Below are positions 1 to 6,742 of a stretch of 8,419 nt of DNA, piece by piece. A program made the position numbers and the translations under genes. The stretch is from Caryophanales bacterium UBA1424 (lineage in GTDB: Bacteria > Bacillota_I > Bacilli_A > RFN20 > CAG-826): the NCBI GenBank assembly GCA_002329705.1, contig DCUC01000005.1, positions 3,628-12,046 on the forward strand. Direction: 5' to 3'. Numbering within the stretch: position 1 is the first letter of the stretch; the number at the start of each line of letters is the position of its first letter. The notes under the pieces were generated by a model that worked only from the letters and a program-made list of their open reading frames with translations, ran no database searches and was not told the origin of the DNA.

Positions 1-651
1 AGCGGCGGTCAACAACAACGCGTGGCCATCGCCCGCGCCCTCGTTAAAAAACCGAAAGTTTTGCTCCTCGATGAACCACTTTCAAATCTTGACGCTCGTC
101 TCCGCTTGCAAACGCGCGAGGAAATTCGCCGCTTGCAAAGAGACACAAAGATTACGACCATTTTCGTCACTCACGACCAGGAAGAGGCAATGTCGATTTC
201 TGACGAGATTATCGTCATGAAACTCGGCGTTGAACAGCAGAGAAATGCTCCTCAGGAAGTGTACAACAATCCCGTTAATAAATTTGTCGCCAACTTCCTA
301 GGCACTCCGCCTATCAACCTTTTCAAAGGCGTGATTAAAAACAAAAAAGCCTATATAGGTGGCGAGTTTGTGCGCGATATTGAAATCGACATAGCCAATC
401 AGGAGGTTATCGTCGGCATTCGCCCCGAAGGTTTTGTCGTCGATGCGGATGGGCACTTGACTCTCGACGTTAAATCCATCAATACGATGGGGCGCGACGT
501 CATCTTGAATATCGAAGACCAGGACGCTCTTAATGACACAAAAATTATTATCGATGCCCTTGTCAAAGTTAATGTCGGAGAAGTTCGCTTCTCGGTCAAA
601 CCGGTCAAGTGTTTGATCTTCGATAAGAGCACTGAGGAAAGGATCATCTAA
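1..651 (+). CDS. CUT1-family ABC transporter ATP-binding protein (MalK/UgpC/MsmK-like), 5' end missing
   Basis: This is the cytoplasmic ATPase that powers the importer formed with the two permeases downstream. The frame is open from base 1, so the gene begins before the window. The 216 residues present start in the ABC signature (SGGQQQR, residues 1-7). Next come Walker B (LLLDEP, 21-26), the D-loop (SNLD, 28-31) and the switch histidine in FVTHDQEEA (His58). Walker A and the Q-loop are therefore off-window. From about residue 104 to the end there is a C-terminal regulatory (TOBE/OB-type) domain with the characteristic GIRPEG (139-144), which separates MalK/UgpC/MsmK-type ATPases from short ABC ATPases. 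The full protein is probably about 350 residues or more, as is usual for the family. Such ATPases may be shared between several CUT1 importers, but here it is directly coupled to its permeases, with a 2-nt gap to the next gene. Substrate cannot be read from this subunit. Confidence 0.95.
   Translation, partial: SGGQQQRVAIARALVKKPKVLLLDEPLSNLDARLRLQTREEIRRLQRDTKITTIFVTHDQEEAMSISDEIIVMKLGVEQQRNAPQEVYNNPVNKFVANFLGTPPINLFKGVIKNKKAYIGGEFVRDIEIDIANQEVIVGIRPEGFVVDADGHLTLDVKSINTMGRDVILNIEDQDALNDTKIIIDALVKVNVGEVRFSVKPVKCLIFDKSTEERII
634..643 (+). promoter_or_regulatory. Ribosome binding site supporting the TTG start of the first permease
   Basis: The purine-rich stretch GAGGAAAGGA lies inside the last codons of the ATPase gene, 10 nt before TTG at 654. 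It supports the TTG start and implies translational coupling between the two genes. The first ATG in the permease frame is well inside the protein, past the first membrane segment, so it is not a plausible start. Confidence 0.7.
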
Positions 652-653
652 CC

Positions 654-1574
654 TTGGAAAAGAAGAATAACTGGAAAGCTTGGCTCTACTTGGCCCCGGT
701 TGTCATCTTAACGGGTGTTTTCATCTTTTATCCACTCATTAACACAATCGGAATAGCTTTTCTTAAAAATTATAACTACCTAACCGGCACAAGCGATGGC
801 TTTACCTTAGATAACTTCGGTTATGTTCTAGGTATCACGCCAAGAATGTACATGGGCATACCACTCTATTATAAGGATGTTATTCAAATCGCCGTCCCCA
901 ACACCTTGCTCATCGTGTTTGTGACCGTTCCCCTTTCGATTATCATCTCACTTTTGATTGCCGTCGGTCTTAACTCAATTAAATGGTTCAAGAAAATCCT
1001 GCAGACAATCTTCTTTATTCCCTATGTCACCAACGCCATCGCCGTCGGCATGGTGTTCGCCGTTATTTTTGACGGTTTCGGTCTCTGGAACTATTTGTTT
1101 GGAATAGCCATGCCGACTTACTGGATCGACATGGGTGCCGATCCATCCAAAGCTATGTTCGCTCTTTGCGTCTACATTATCTGGCACTCACTGCCTTATA
1201 AGATTTTGATTTTCTTATCTGGTCTACAAAATATTGATAAACAATATTATGATGCCGCCAAAATCGACTCGGCCGGACGTTTCAAGACATTTGCAAACGT
1301 TACCGTGCCCCTTCTTTCTCCGCAGATTCTTTACATCATGATCACCTCCTTCATCGGAGCCTTTAAAGAGTACTCGTCGGTCATGGGTCTTCTCGGCCGC
1401 AGCGGTACCGCTCCCGGAAATAATAATATGTATACGATCGTCTTTTATATTTATGACTCGATTGCCGTCAATAAAGTCCACCAAGGCGCTGCCGCGGCCG
1501 TTTTGCTCTTCATAATTATTCTCGCCTTCACGGGAATTCAATTCTGGGTGTCAAAGAAACGCGTTCACTATTAA
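654..1574 (+). CDS. CUT1 ABC transporter permease, UgpA/MalF-like
   Basis: One of the two integral membrane subunits that form the translocation channel. The protein has 306 residues, normal for UgpA-type permeases and shorter than enteric MalF. A short cytoplasmic N-terminus (W7-W10) leads into TM1 (about 9-31). A further hydrophobic segment at 79-106 begins the conserved permease core, and others follow up to about 302. The EAA loop that docks on the ATPase is clear at about 199-223, with YDAAKIDSAG followed by F, VP and P at the consensus spacing. The protein ends with a short basic tail (KKRVH). The TTG start at 654 is chosen because the ribosome binding site at 634-643 fits and it gives a standard N-terminus. 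The gene lies 2 nt after the ATPase and 13 nt before the second permease. Family assignment is firm; substrate is not determined by this subunit. Confidence 0.93.
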   Translation: MEKKNNWKAWLYLAPVVILTGVFIFYPLINTIGIAFLKNYNYLTGTSDGFTLDNFGYVLGITPRMYMGIPLYYKDVIQIAVPNTLLIVFVTVPLSIIISLLIAVGLNSIKWFKKILQTIFFIPYVTNAIAVGMVFAVIFDGFGLWNYLFGIAMPTYWIDMGADPSKAMFALCVYIIWHSLPYKILIFLSGLQNIDKQYYDAAKIDSAGRFKTFANVTVPLLSPQILYIMITSFIGAFKEYSSVMGLLGRSGTAPGNNNMYTIVFYIYDSIAVNKVHQGAAAAVLLFIIILAFTGIQFWVSKKRVHY

Positions 1575-1587
1575 GGAGGAGATAAAA

Positions 1588-2589
1588 ATGAAATTTGATC
1601 TTCGCAAAATGTTAAATCTCAAGTCATCCTCCGAGCGCGCTGACGCCCGTCGCGAACGCCCTCAGTACAAGAGCATTGACACAAAATCGATGACATTAGT
1701 GCTGAAGGAGGGCGGATTAACCGCCGTCCAAATGGAAACCCTTCAAAAAATCATGAAGGTTATTTCCATGGTGTTAATCTACGCTTTCCTCGCCGTCATG
1801 GCTGTCATCATCCTTTTGCCTTTCTACTGGATGATTATCACTTCATTAAAAACGAATACCGAAATTCGCGCTTCTCAGCAAACTTTCTGGCCTGAAGTCG
1901 TGATGTGGTCGAACTATGTTGATGTCTTTGACCGCTTTGACTTTGCCACATATCTCGTCAATACTTTGGTCGTCGGCATCCTCTCGACGATCGGAACGCT
2001 ATTCACGACCATCTTTGCCGCTTTCGCCTTCGCCCGCCTGCAATTTAAAGGCAAGAATTTCCTTTTCACGCTCTTGCTGGCGACGATGATGATTCCAGGC
2101 GAGATGATGGTTATCACCAACTACATTACGGTCGCTAACTTCGGCTGGTTAAAAGACCAGACCGGCGTCTTCGCCGCCATGATTGTTCCCTTCTGGATCA
2201 GCGTTTTTTACATCTACCTGTTAAGACAGAACTTCCTGCAGATTCCCAACGAACTTTACCTTGCAAGCAAGGTCGATGGAAAAACGGACTGGAATTATTT
2301 GTGGAAGGTCATGGTACCGCTCAGCATGCCGACGCTCATCTCGATCTTCATCTTAAAATTGATGGGTGCCTGGAACTCCTTCGTCTGGCCGAACTTAGTG
2401 GCCGACAAACAGGAATACCGACTGATTACCAACGGTCTTCGTTCTTCTTTCTCGACAACCGCGGGCGAACCCGAATACGCTCTGCAGATGGCGGCGACGG
2501 TCCTGGTTACCGTTCCGCTTCTTCTCTTGTTCATTTTCTTTAGAAAATATATTATGAAAGGTGTCGGACGGGCCGGCATCAAAGGTTAA
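1588..2589 (+). CDS. CUT1 ABC transporter permease, UgpE/MalG-like, with N-terminal extension
   Basis: This is the second channel-forming membrane subunit, pairing with the UgpA-like protein. The start ATG at 1588 follows an almost ideal Shine-Dalgarno (AAGGAGGAGAT, 1573-1583) that overlaps the stop of the preceding gene. TM1 spans about 57-81 and contains the typical LLPFYWMIITSLK stretch. The core segments follow, and the EAA loop is at about 222-248 (ELYLASKVDGK, then VP and P). The C-terminus KYIMKGVGRAGIKG is the standard MalG/UgpE ending. UgpE proteins are usually about 270-290 residues; this one has 333 because of a charged, mostly soluble cytoplasmic extension of about 55 residues, including a run rich in Ser, Glu, Arg and Asp at 13-25. 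Some CUT1 MalG-like permeases of Bacillota have similar extensions of unknown role. A 48-nt gap separates it from the first binding protein. Confidence 0.93.
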   Translation: MKFDLRKMLNLKSSSERADARRERPQYKSIDTKSMTLVLKEGGLTAVQMETLQKIMKVISMVLIYAFLAVMAVIILLPFYWMIITSLKTNTEIRASQQTFWPEVVMWSNYVDVFDRFDFATYLVNTLVVGILSTIGTLFTTIFAAFAFARLQFKGKNFLFTLLLATMMIPGEMMVITNYITVANFGWLKDQTGVFAAMIVPFWISVFYIYLLRQNFLQIPNELYLASKVDGKTDWNYLWKVMVPLSMPTLISIFILKLMGAWNSFVWPNLVADKQEYRLITNGLRSSFSTTAGEPEYALQMAATVLVTVPLLLLFIFFRKYIMKGVGRAGIKG

Positions 2590-2600
2590 GTCGTTTCTTA

Positions 2601-2616
2601 TAAGCGCAACTGCTTA
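2601..2616 (+). promoter_or_regulatory. Small inverted repeat between permease and binding-protein genes
   Basis: TAAGC and GCTTA form a perfect 5-bp inverted repeat around a 6-nt loop (GCAACT). It lies in the only gap longer than 20 nt inside the operon, between the permease stop and the Shine-Dalgarno of the first binding protein (AAAGGAGA, 2626-2633). There is no T-tract, so it is not a terminator. RNA hairpins at this place in other importer operons can stabilise the downstream message and raise binding-protein levels. That role here is only inferred, and a 5-bp stem can occur by chance. Confidence 0.25.
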
Positions 2617-2637
2617 AATTATAGAAAAGGAGATTTT

Positions 2638-4047
2638 ATGAAAAATCAGAAAAGCAGATTCCCATCACTACTTGTCGTTTCTTTGATTGGCGTTCTAGCT
2701 CTTGTTGGATGTAATCGAAGTGGAGATTCCTCAAGCGATACCACCAGCGGAAGCTCTTATTCGGAAGAACCGCCGATCAACGAATACGAAGGCAACCTTC
2801 TCGAACACGAAGCCAGCATCACATTCTGGCACACGATGGGCGCCGCCAACCGTGCCGTTCTCGATCAGATGATTACGGGCTTTAATGCAATCTATCCAAA
2901 CATTACGATTACCCATGCTTCGCAAGGCGACTACGACGCTCTTCGCGATAAAGTTTCGGCCGCCATTCCCGCCGGAACAACGCCGACGATGGCCTATTGC
3001 TATCCCGACCACGTTGCCGACTATATGAGCGCGGGTGCCATCCAAAACTTAAATCCGTATATTAATAGCACCATTTTCGGGCTCGGTCTTGAAGACGATC
3101 CGACGCTCGCCGGTCCAGTCAGCGATTTTATTCCCGGCTATTGGCAAGAAGGCCGCGAATATATGACTCCGGGAACATATTCTGTTCCATTCAGCAAATC
3201 AACCGAATTGATGTTTTACAATAAGACATTCTTTGATGCTCATTCCTTAACCGTCCCGACTTCATGGGAACAATTGATTGCTGTCGCTCGCCAAATCAAA
3301 ACCATCGATCCGTCCTCCACTCCGTTTGGCTACGACTCCGATGCCAACTGGTTCATCACCCTTTGCGAGCAGATGGGCATTCCTTATACCTCACTTAATG
3401 CCGATGAACATTTCCTTTTTAACAATGATCAAGCCAAAGACATGGTTGAGATGATTAAAGGCTGGTACGATGAAGGACTTATCACGACTCAGGGTTCTTC
3501 GCCGAATAACGCCTATACTTCCACCCAATTCACCGAAGGCAAATTATACATGACGGTCGGTTCCACTGGCGGAACCCGTTATAATTTCTCGACGAACTTT
3601 GAAGTCGGCGTCGCGGCCGTCCCTCAATATCAGGGCTCGACCAAAATCATTTCCCAAGGTCCGTCAATCACCGTTTTTAAGAGGGCGACCGACGCTGAAA
3701 AAATCGCCGCCTGGCTCTTCTATAAATGGATCAGCAACACCAGAAACTCCGCCGTCTACTCGGTTTTAAGCGGATACAATCCGGTGCGCAGTTCTTCTTT
3801 TGAAACCGATGTTTATACGACAAATCGCGTCGTCACCCCCGGCACCGAATCAGAACTCATCGCCGATGTCGCAGCCTTTGTTCCGGCCATCGAAGACTGG
3901 TATTTCGTTTCGCCAGCTTTTAAAGGCTCATCGACCGCTCGCGAAGAAGTCGGTGGCATTCTCGCCAACGTCTTGCTCGGTTTAAAGTCGATTGACGATG
4001 CCTTCTACGACGCTCTAGTCGCTTGTGTCTTCAGCTCGGAGGAATAA
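2638..4047 (+). CDS. Extracellular substrate-binding lipoprotein, UgpB-like (paralog 1)
   Basis: Membrane-anchored ligand receptor of the importer, acting on the outer face of the cytoplasmic membrane. Residues 1-25 form a lipoprotein signal peptide (basic start, hydrophobic core, lipobox LVGC with Cys25). A Ser/Gly/Thr linker (about 29-45) follows. The two-lobed binding domain starts at ITFWHTMG (61-68). As recalled from UgpB, by-eye matches include GDYDAL (Tyr99), PFSKSTE (Ser188), SGYNPV (Tyr380) and Arg435 near the C-terminus. These correspond to positions that contact the phosphate-bearing ligand in UgpB. The UgpB stacking Trp seems replaced (Ala236 in GYDSDANWF), so glycerol-3-phosphate itself is doubtful. 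At 469 residues it is slightly longer than UgpB (about 440), partly from an insert near 146-160. The start has a good Shine-Dalgarno 4 nt upstream. Its closest relative in the window is the next gene, 2 nt downstream. Confidence 0.92.
   Translation: MKNQKSRFPSLLVVSLIGVLALVGCNRSGDSSSDTTSGSSYSEEPPINEYEGNLLEHEASITFWHTMGAANRAVLDQMITGFNAIYPNITITHASQGDYDALRDKVSAAIPAGTTPTMAYCYPDHVADYMSAGAIQNLNPYINSTIFGLGLEDDPTLAGPVSDFIPGYWQEGREYMTPGTYSVPFSKSTELMFYNKTFFDAHSLTVPTSWEQLIAVARQIKTIDPSSTPFGYDSDANWFITLCEQMGIPYTSLNADEHFLFNNDQAKDMVEMIKGWYDEGLITTQGSSPNNAYTSTQFTEGKLYMTVGSTGGTRYNFSTNFEVGVAAVPQYQGSTKIISQGPSITVFKRATDAEKIAAWLFYKWISNTRNSAVYSVLSGYNPVRSSSFETDVYTTNRVVTPGTESELIADVAAFVPAIEDWYFVSPAFKGSSTAREEVGGILANVLLGLKSIDDAFYDALVACVFSSEE
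4038..4044 (+). promoter_or_regulatory. Ribosome binding site fixing the start of the second binding protein
   Basis: GGAGGAA lies within the last codons of the preceding gene, 5 nt before ATG at 4050. It rules in ATG 4050 over an in-frame TTG at 4023, which would add nine residues ahead of a normal lipoprotein signal peptide and has no ribosome binding site of its own. Confidence 0.85.
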
Positions 4048-4049
4048 GA

Positions 4050-5366
4050 ATGACATTTAAAAAAAGAGCCATTATCTTACCCCTGTTATTGACGTTGCTT
4101 TTAGCCGGCTGTGATGGCGGTGGTTCGACAACCGACGGCGAAAGCGGCCCCGTCGAACTCACTTTCTGGCACACGATGGGTCAGGCTAACCAAACCGTGG
4201 TTCGCGACATGATCGCCAATTTCAAAGTCGATTACGCCGAAAAATATCCCGGCATTAAAATAACCGACAGCTCGCAGGGCGGATATGATGACTTGTTCTC
4301 AAAAATTAAGTCGGCAATTCCGGCCGGTACAACCCCGACGATGGCCTTTTGCTACCCCGACCACGTCGCCCACTACATCGATTCGGGAGCCGTCGAGAAC
4401 CTGCAAAATTATGTCGATTCCGAAGAAGCCGGTTTCGCCGATGATTTTGTCTCTGGTTATTGGAACGAAGGTCGCGAATATCAAAATCCCGGCCTCTACT
4501 CGGTTCCCTTCAGCAAATCAACCGAAGCTTTGTTTTATAACAAGACGTTCTTTGATATGCATTCTTTAGAAGTACCGACCACCTGGAACGAAATGCTCGA
4601 ACTCTGCCGTGATATTAAGGAGATTGCTCCCAACGTGACCCCGTTAGGTTACGATTCGGATTCGAACCTCTACATCACGCTGAGCGAGCAACTAGGAATT
4701 CCTTATACTTCCAGCAATCCTGAAACGCCATTCTTGTTTAATAATAATAGGGCCAAGGAAATGGTCACATATTTAAAAGATTTATATGACGAAGGACTCT
4801 TCGTGACTAAAGGAGCATCGCCGAATAATTCTTATACTTCGACGCAGTTTACCGAAGGGAAAGCCATGATGACAATCGGTTCAACCGGCGGGACAAGCTA
4901 CAATCAATCGCCTAATTTTGATGTCGGAGTCGCGATTCCTCCTTCATATGTCGCCGATGAGCCGGCCGTTATTTCTCAAGGCCCGTCGATTACCATCTTT
5001 TCAAGATTCTCCGCCCGGCAAAAAGAAGCTGCCTGGGATTTATACAAATACATCTCCAACACCGCAAATTCGGCCCGCTACTCAATCATGACGGGTTATG
5101 AACCGGTTCGCACTTCTTCTTACGCTACCGAAGAATATCAGATGCATCTTAATGCCGAAGGCGCTAATGCCAACCTCTTTACCAATGTCGCGAAAGTCAC
5201 ATACACGATGCGTGATTCGTATTTCTTCTCGCCCGTCTTTGTCGGCAGTGCCGTTGCCCGCGATCAAGTCGGAGGCATTATTTCAAACGTTCTATTAGGA
5301 ACGAAAAGCGTTGAGGCAGCCTTTCAGGACGCGCTGATCGAGTGTGTCAATTCACTTCCGGAGTAA
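4050..5366 (+). CDS. Extracellular substrate-binding lipoprotein, UgpB-like (paralog 2)
   Basis: Second ligand receptor of the same importer. It has 438 residues from ATG 4050. The signal peptide MTFKKRAIIL and hydrophobic core end in a canonical lipobox LAGC (Cys21), so the mature protein is lipid-anchored. The binding domain begins at ELTFWHTMG (36-44). The UgpB-type ligand positions kept by paralog 1 are also present: Tyr79 in GGYDDL, Ser157 in PFSKSTE, Tyr350 in TGYEPV and Arg404. In the pocket stretch where UgpB has two Trp, paralog 1 reads ANWF while this copy reads SNLY (205-208), so the two receptors may prefer different ligands. It lacks the roughly 10-residue insert near residue 150 of paralog 1. 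The gene starts 2 nt after paralog 1 and ends 6 nt before the nuclease gene, so all three are surely co-transcribed. Sugar, glycerophosphodiester or nucleotide ligands are all possible; sequence alone does not decide. Confidence 0.92.
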   Translation: MTFKKRAIILPLLLTLLLAGCDGGGSTTDGESGPVELTFWHTMGQANQTVVRDMIANFKVDYAEKYPGIKITDSSQGGYDDLFSKIKSAIPAGTTPTMAFCYPDHVAHYIDSGAVENLQNYVDSEEAGFADDFVSGYWNEGREYQNPGLYSVPFSKSTEALFYNKTFFDMHSLEVPTTWNEMLELCRDIKEIAPNVTPLGYDSDSNLYITLSEQLGIPYTSSNPETPFLFNNNRAKEMVTYLKDLYDEGLFVTKGASPNNSYTSTQFTEGKAMMTIGSTGGTSYNQSPNFDVGVAIPPSYVADEPAVISQGPSITIFSRFSARQKEAAWDLYKYISNTANSARYSIMTGYEPVRTSSYATEEYQMHLNAEGANANLFTNVAKVTYTMRDSYFFSPVFVGSAVARDQVGGIISNVLLGTKSVEAAFQDALIECVNSLPE

Positions 5367-5372
5367 TGGGCT

Positions 5373-6725
5373 ATGAATATAATTAAACAAAAAGCATTTC
5401 TAGCTCTTATCCCTCTCTTTTTGCTTGTTCTCAGCGCCTGCAATCCCAATGGCCAAAGCGATTCAAATACTTCCGGCGGCTCGACTTCCGGAGAAGTTGA
5501 ATTTATCGACTATGTCGCGCAGACGCATTTGACAAGCGAATACGAAGGGCGCAATTTCTTGACCGAGGGCATCGGCGAAGTGACGCTTTATAATGCCGTT
5601 GACGGCGATACCGCTCACTTTACATCCGTCGTCAGCGACGAGCGGATTAAATCCCGTTTTATCGGTGTTGACACGCCGGAATCGACCGGGCAAATTCAGC
5701 CTTGGGGCAAAGCGGCAGCTCATTTCACCGCTGAAAAATTACGAACAGCGACGGTCATCGTCCTAGCAAGCGAAAGCCAGGCCATCGCTCCCGCCCTCGC
5801 CGACTCGACTGGCACGCGCCATTTGTCTTTTGTTTGGGCAGCCTATGTCGCCAGCCCCACATTAAATGATTTTAAACTGATAAATCTCTGGCTTGTTCAG
5901 GAGAGTTATTCGGGTGCCAAGGGCATCTCGTCCTCCCGCTACGCTCAGCCTTTCTATGATGCCGATATGCAGGCTCAGGCTGGCGGTTTGCGTATTTGGT
6001 CTGACGATCCCGATCCCGACTTCTATTATGGCGAAGCTTTTTTAACGGATTTAAAACAAGTCAATGAAAGTCCCGACGACTGGATTGATAAAAAAGTATA
6101 TCTCGAAGGCATTGTCGCCAAGACGATTTCCACAGATGCCTATATCAACCTCGATATCGAGGATGAAGAAACAAGCGAAATTCAAAGATATGGCTTGTTT
6201 ATCTTCTCCGGCTATAAGTCATACGCGCCGCTATTAACGATCGGTAACTATATCGGGCTGACCGGAACCATCACCGAGTTCAACGGTAATCTGCAGATGA
6301 CCAGCGTTAGCTATTCACCATATTATCCTTCCGAAGATGATATCAAACTCATCTCGACGGGTCACACAATCACCCCCCTTGTCATCACGGCGGCTGAGGG
6401 CAACGATCCGAAGTACATCAATGTCGTCGTGACCGTCAACAATCTGCACGGAACAGGTGGCTACAAGGAAGATGATTCCAACGCCATGACAATCAACTGC
6501 ATGGACAATCTGGGCGGCACTCTCAACCTTCGTATCTCCGATGGTGTTCACGTCTATGACCGCGAAGGCTCGGGCTTTGACCGCATTTTAGATCCGATGT
6601 ATTTCCAAGTCGAAGGAGAAACGTTCAATGTCACCGGCGCCCTTTTGCGTTTTGAATCGATGTCCGGCAATGTTTCTTATCAAGTCAATCTATGCAAAAA
6701 TGCCGATTTAGTCTTTAACGATTAA
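5373..6725 (+). CDS. Surface lipoprotein with SNase (thermonuclease) domain and C-terminal OB-like modules
   Basis: Predicted membrane-anchored nuclease facing outwards, cleaving DNA and/or RNA. The lipoprotein signal ends at lipobox LSAC (Cys23), followed by a Ser/Gly/Thr linker (about 26-40). The SNase domain covers about 66-212. DGDT (77-80), RFIGVDTPE (95-103), Arg149 in GTRHLSFVW and LRIWS (206-210) match Staphylococcus aureus nuclease. Asp79, Asp100 and Thr101 correspond to its calcium ligands, and Arg95, Glu103 and Arg149 to catalytic Arg35, Glu43 and Arg87; spacing is close to the model. Residues 240-312 look like an OB-fold strand series ending LTGTITEFNGNLQMTSV, and 349-445 form a second, more diverged beta-rich module. 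The 450-residue length greatly exceeds a bare SNase (about 150). GGAG (5360-5363) precedes the ATG by 9 nt. SNase-type surface nucleases next to ABC transporter genes are known in mycoplasmas, which supports a nucleic-acid scavenging role, but substrate range is inferred. Confidence 0.9.
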   Translation: MNIIKQKAFLALIPLFLLVLSACNPNGQSDSNTSGGSTSGEVEFIDYVAQTHLTSEYEGRNFLTEGIGEVTLYNAVDGDTAHFTSVVSDERIKSRFIGVDTPESTGQIQPWGKAAAHFTAEKLRTATVIVLASESQAIAPALADSTGTRHLSFVWAAYVASPTLNDFKLINLWLVQESYSGAKGISSSRYAQPFYDADMQAQAGGLRIWSDDPDPDFYYGEAFLTDLKQVNESPDDWIDKKVYLEGIVAKTISTDAYINLDIEDEETSEIQRYGLFIFSGYKSYAPLLTIGNYIGLTGTITEFNGNLQMTSVSYSPYYPSEDDIKLISTGHTITPLVITAAEGNDPKYINVVVTVNNLHGTGGYKEDDSNAMTINCMDNLGGTLNLRISDGVHVYDREGSGFDRILDPMYFQVEGETFNVTGALLRFESMSGNVSYQVNLCKNADLVFND

Positions 6726-6742
6726 TCAAAGGAGAAAAGATT

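Larger units (their letters stand above)
2638..5366 (+). repeat. Tandem duplication of substrate-binding protein genes
   Basis: The genes at 2638-4047 and 4050-5366 are direct tandem paralogs, alignable along almost their whole mature length, with roughly half the residues identical by eye. Shared blocks include FWHTMG, AIPAGTTPTMA, CYPDHVA, YSVPFSKSTE, FYNKTFFD, TSTQFTEGK, GSTGGT and ISQGPSIT. At DNA level most blocks have drifted, but 18 identical bases occur at 3190-3207 and 4509-4526. The N-terminal linkers, a loop near residue 150 of the first copy and a region near residue 400 differ in length. This is an old duplication rather than a recent one. Confidence 0.9.

Noticed and set aside
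2595..2624. Internal promoter before the first binding protein (TTCTTA ... TTATAG)
   Set aside because: Both boxes are poor matches with an 18-nt spacer; tight operon spacing explains expression without it.
4023..4049. Upstream TTG as the start of the second binding protein
   Set aside because: It would add nine residues before a complete lipoprotein signal peptide and lies before the GGAGGAA site that serves ATG 4050.
5373..6725. Frameshift or fusion error joining a nuclease to an unrelated gene
   Set aside because: The reading frame is continuous, there is no internal ribosome binding site plus start at the junction near residue 212, and the C-terminal modules resemble those in the next lipoprotein, so a true multidomain protein is more likely.
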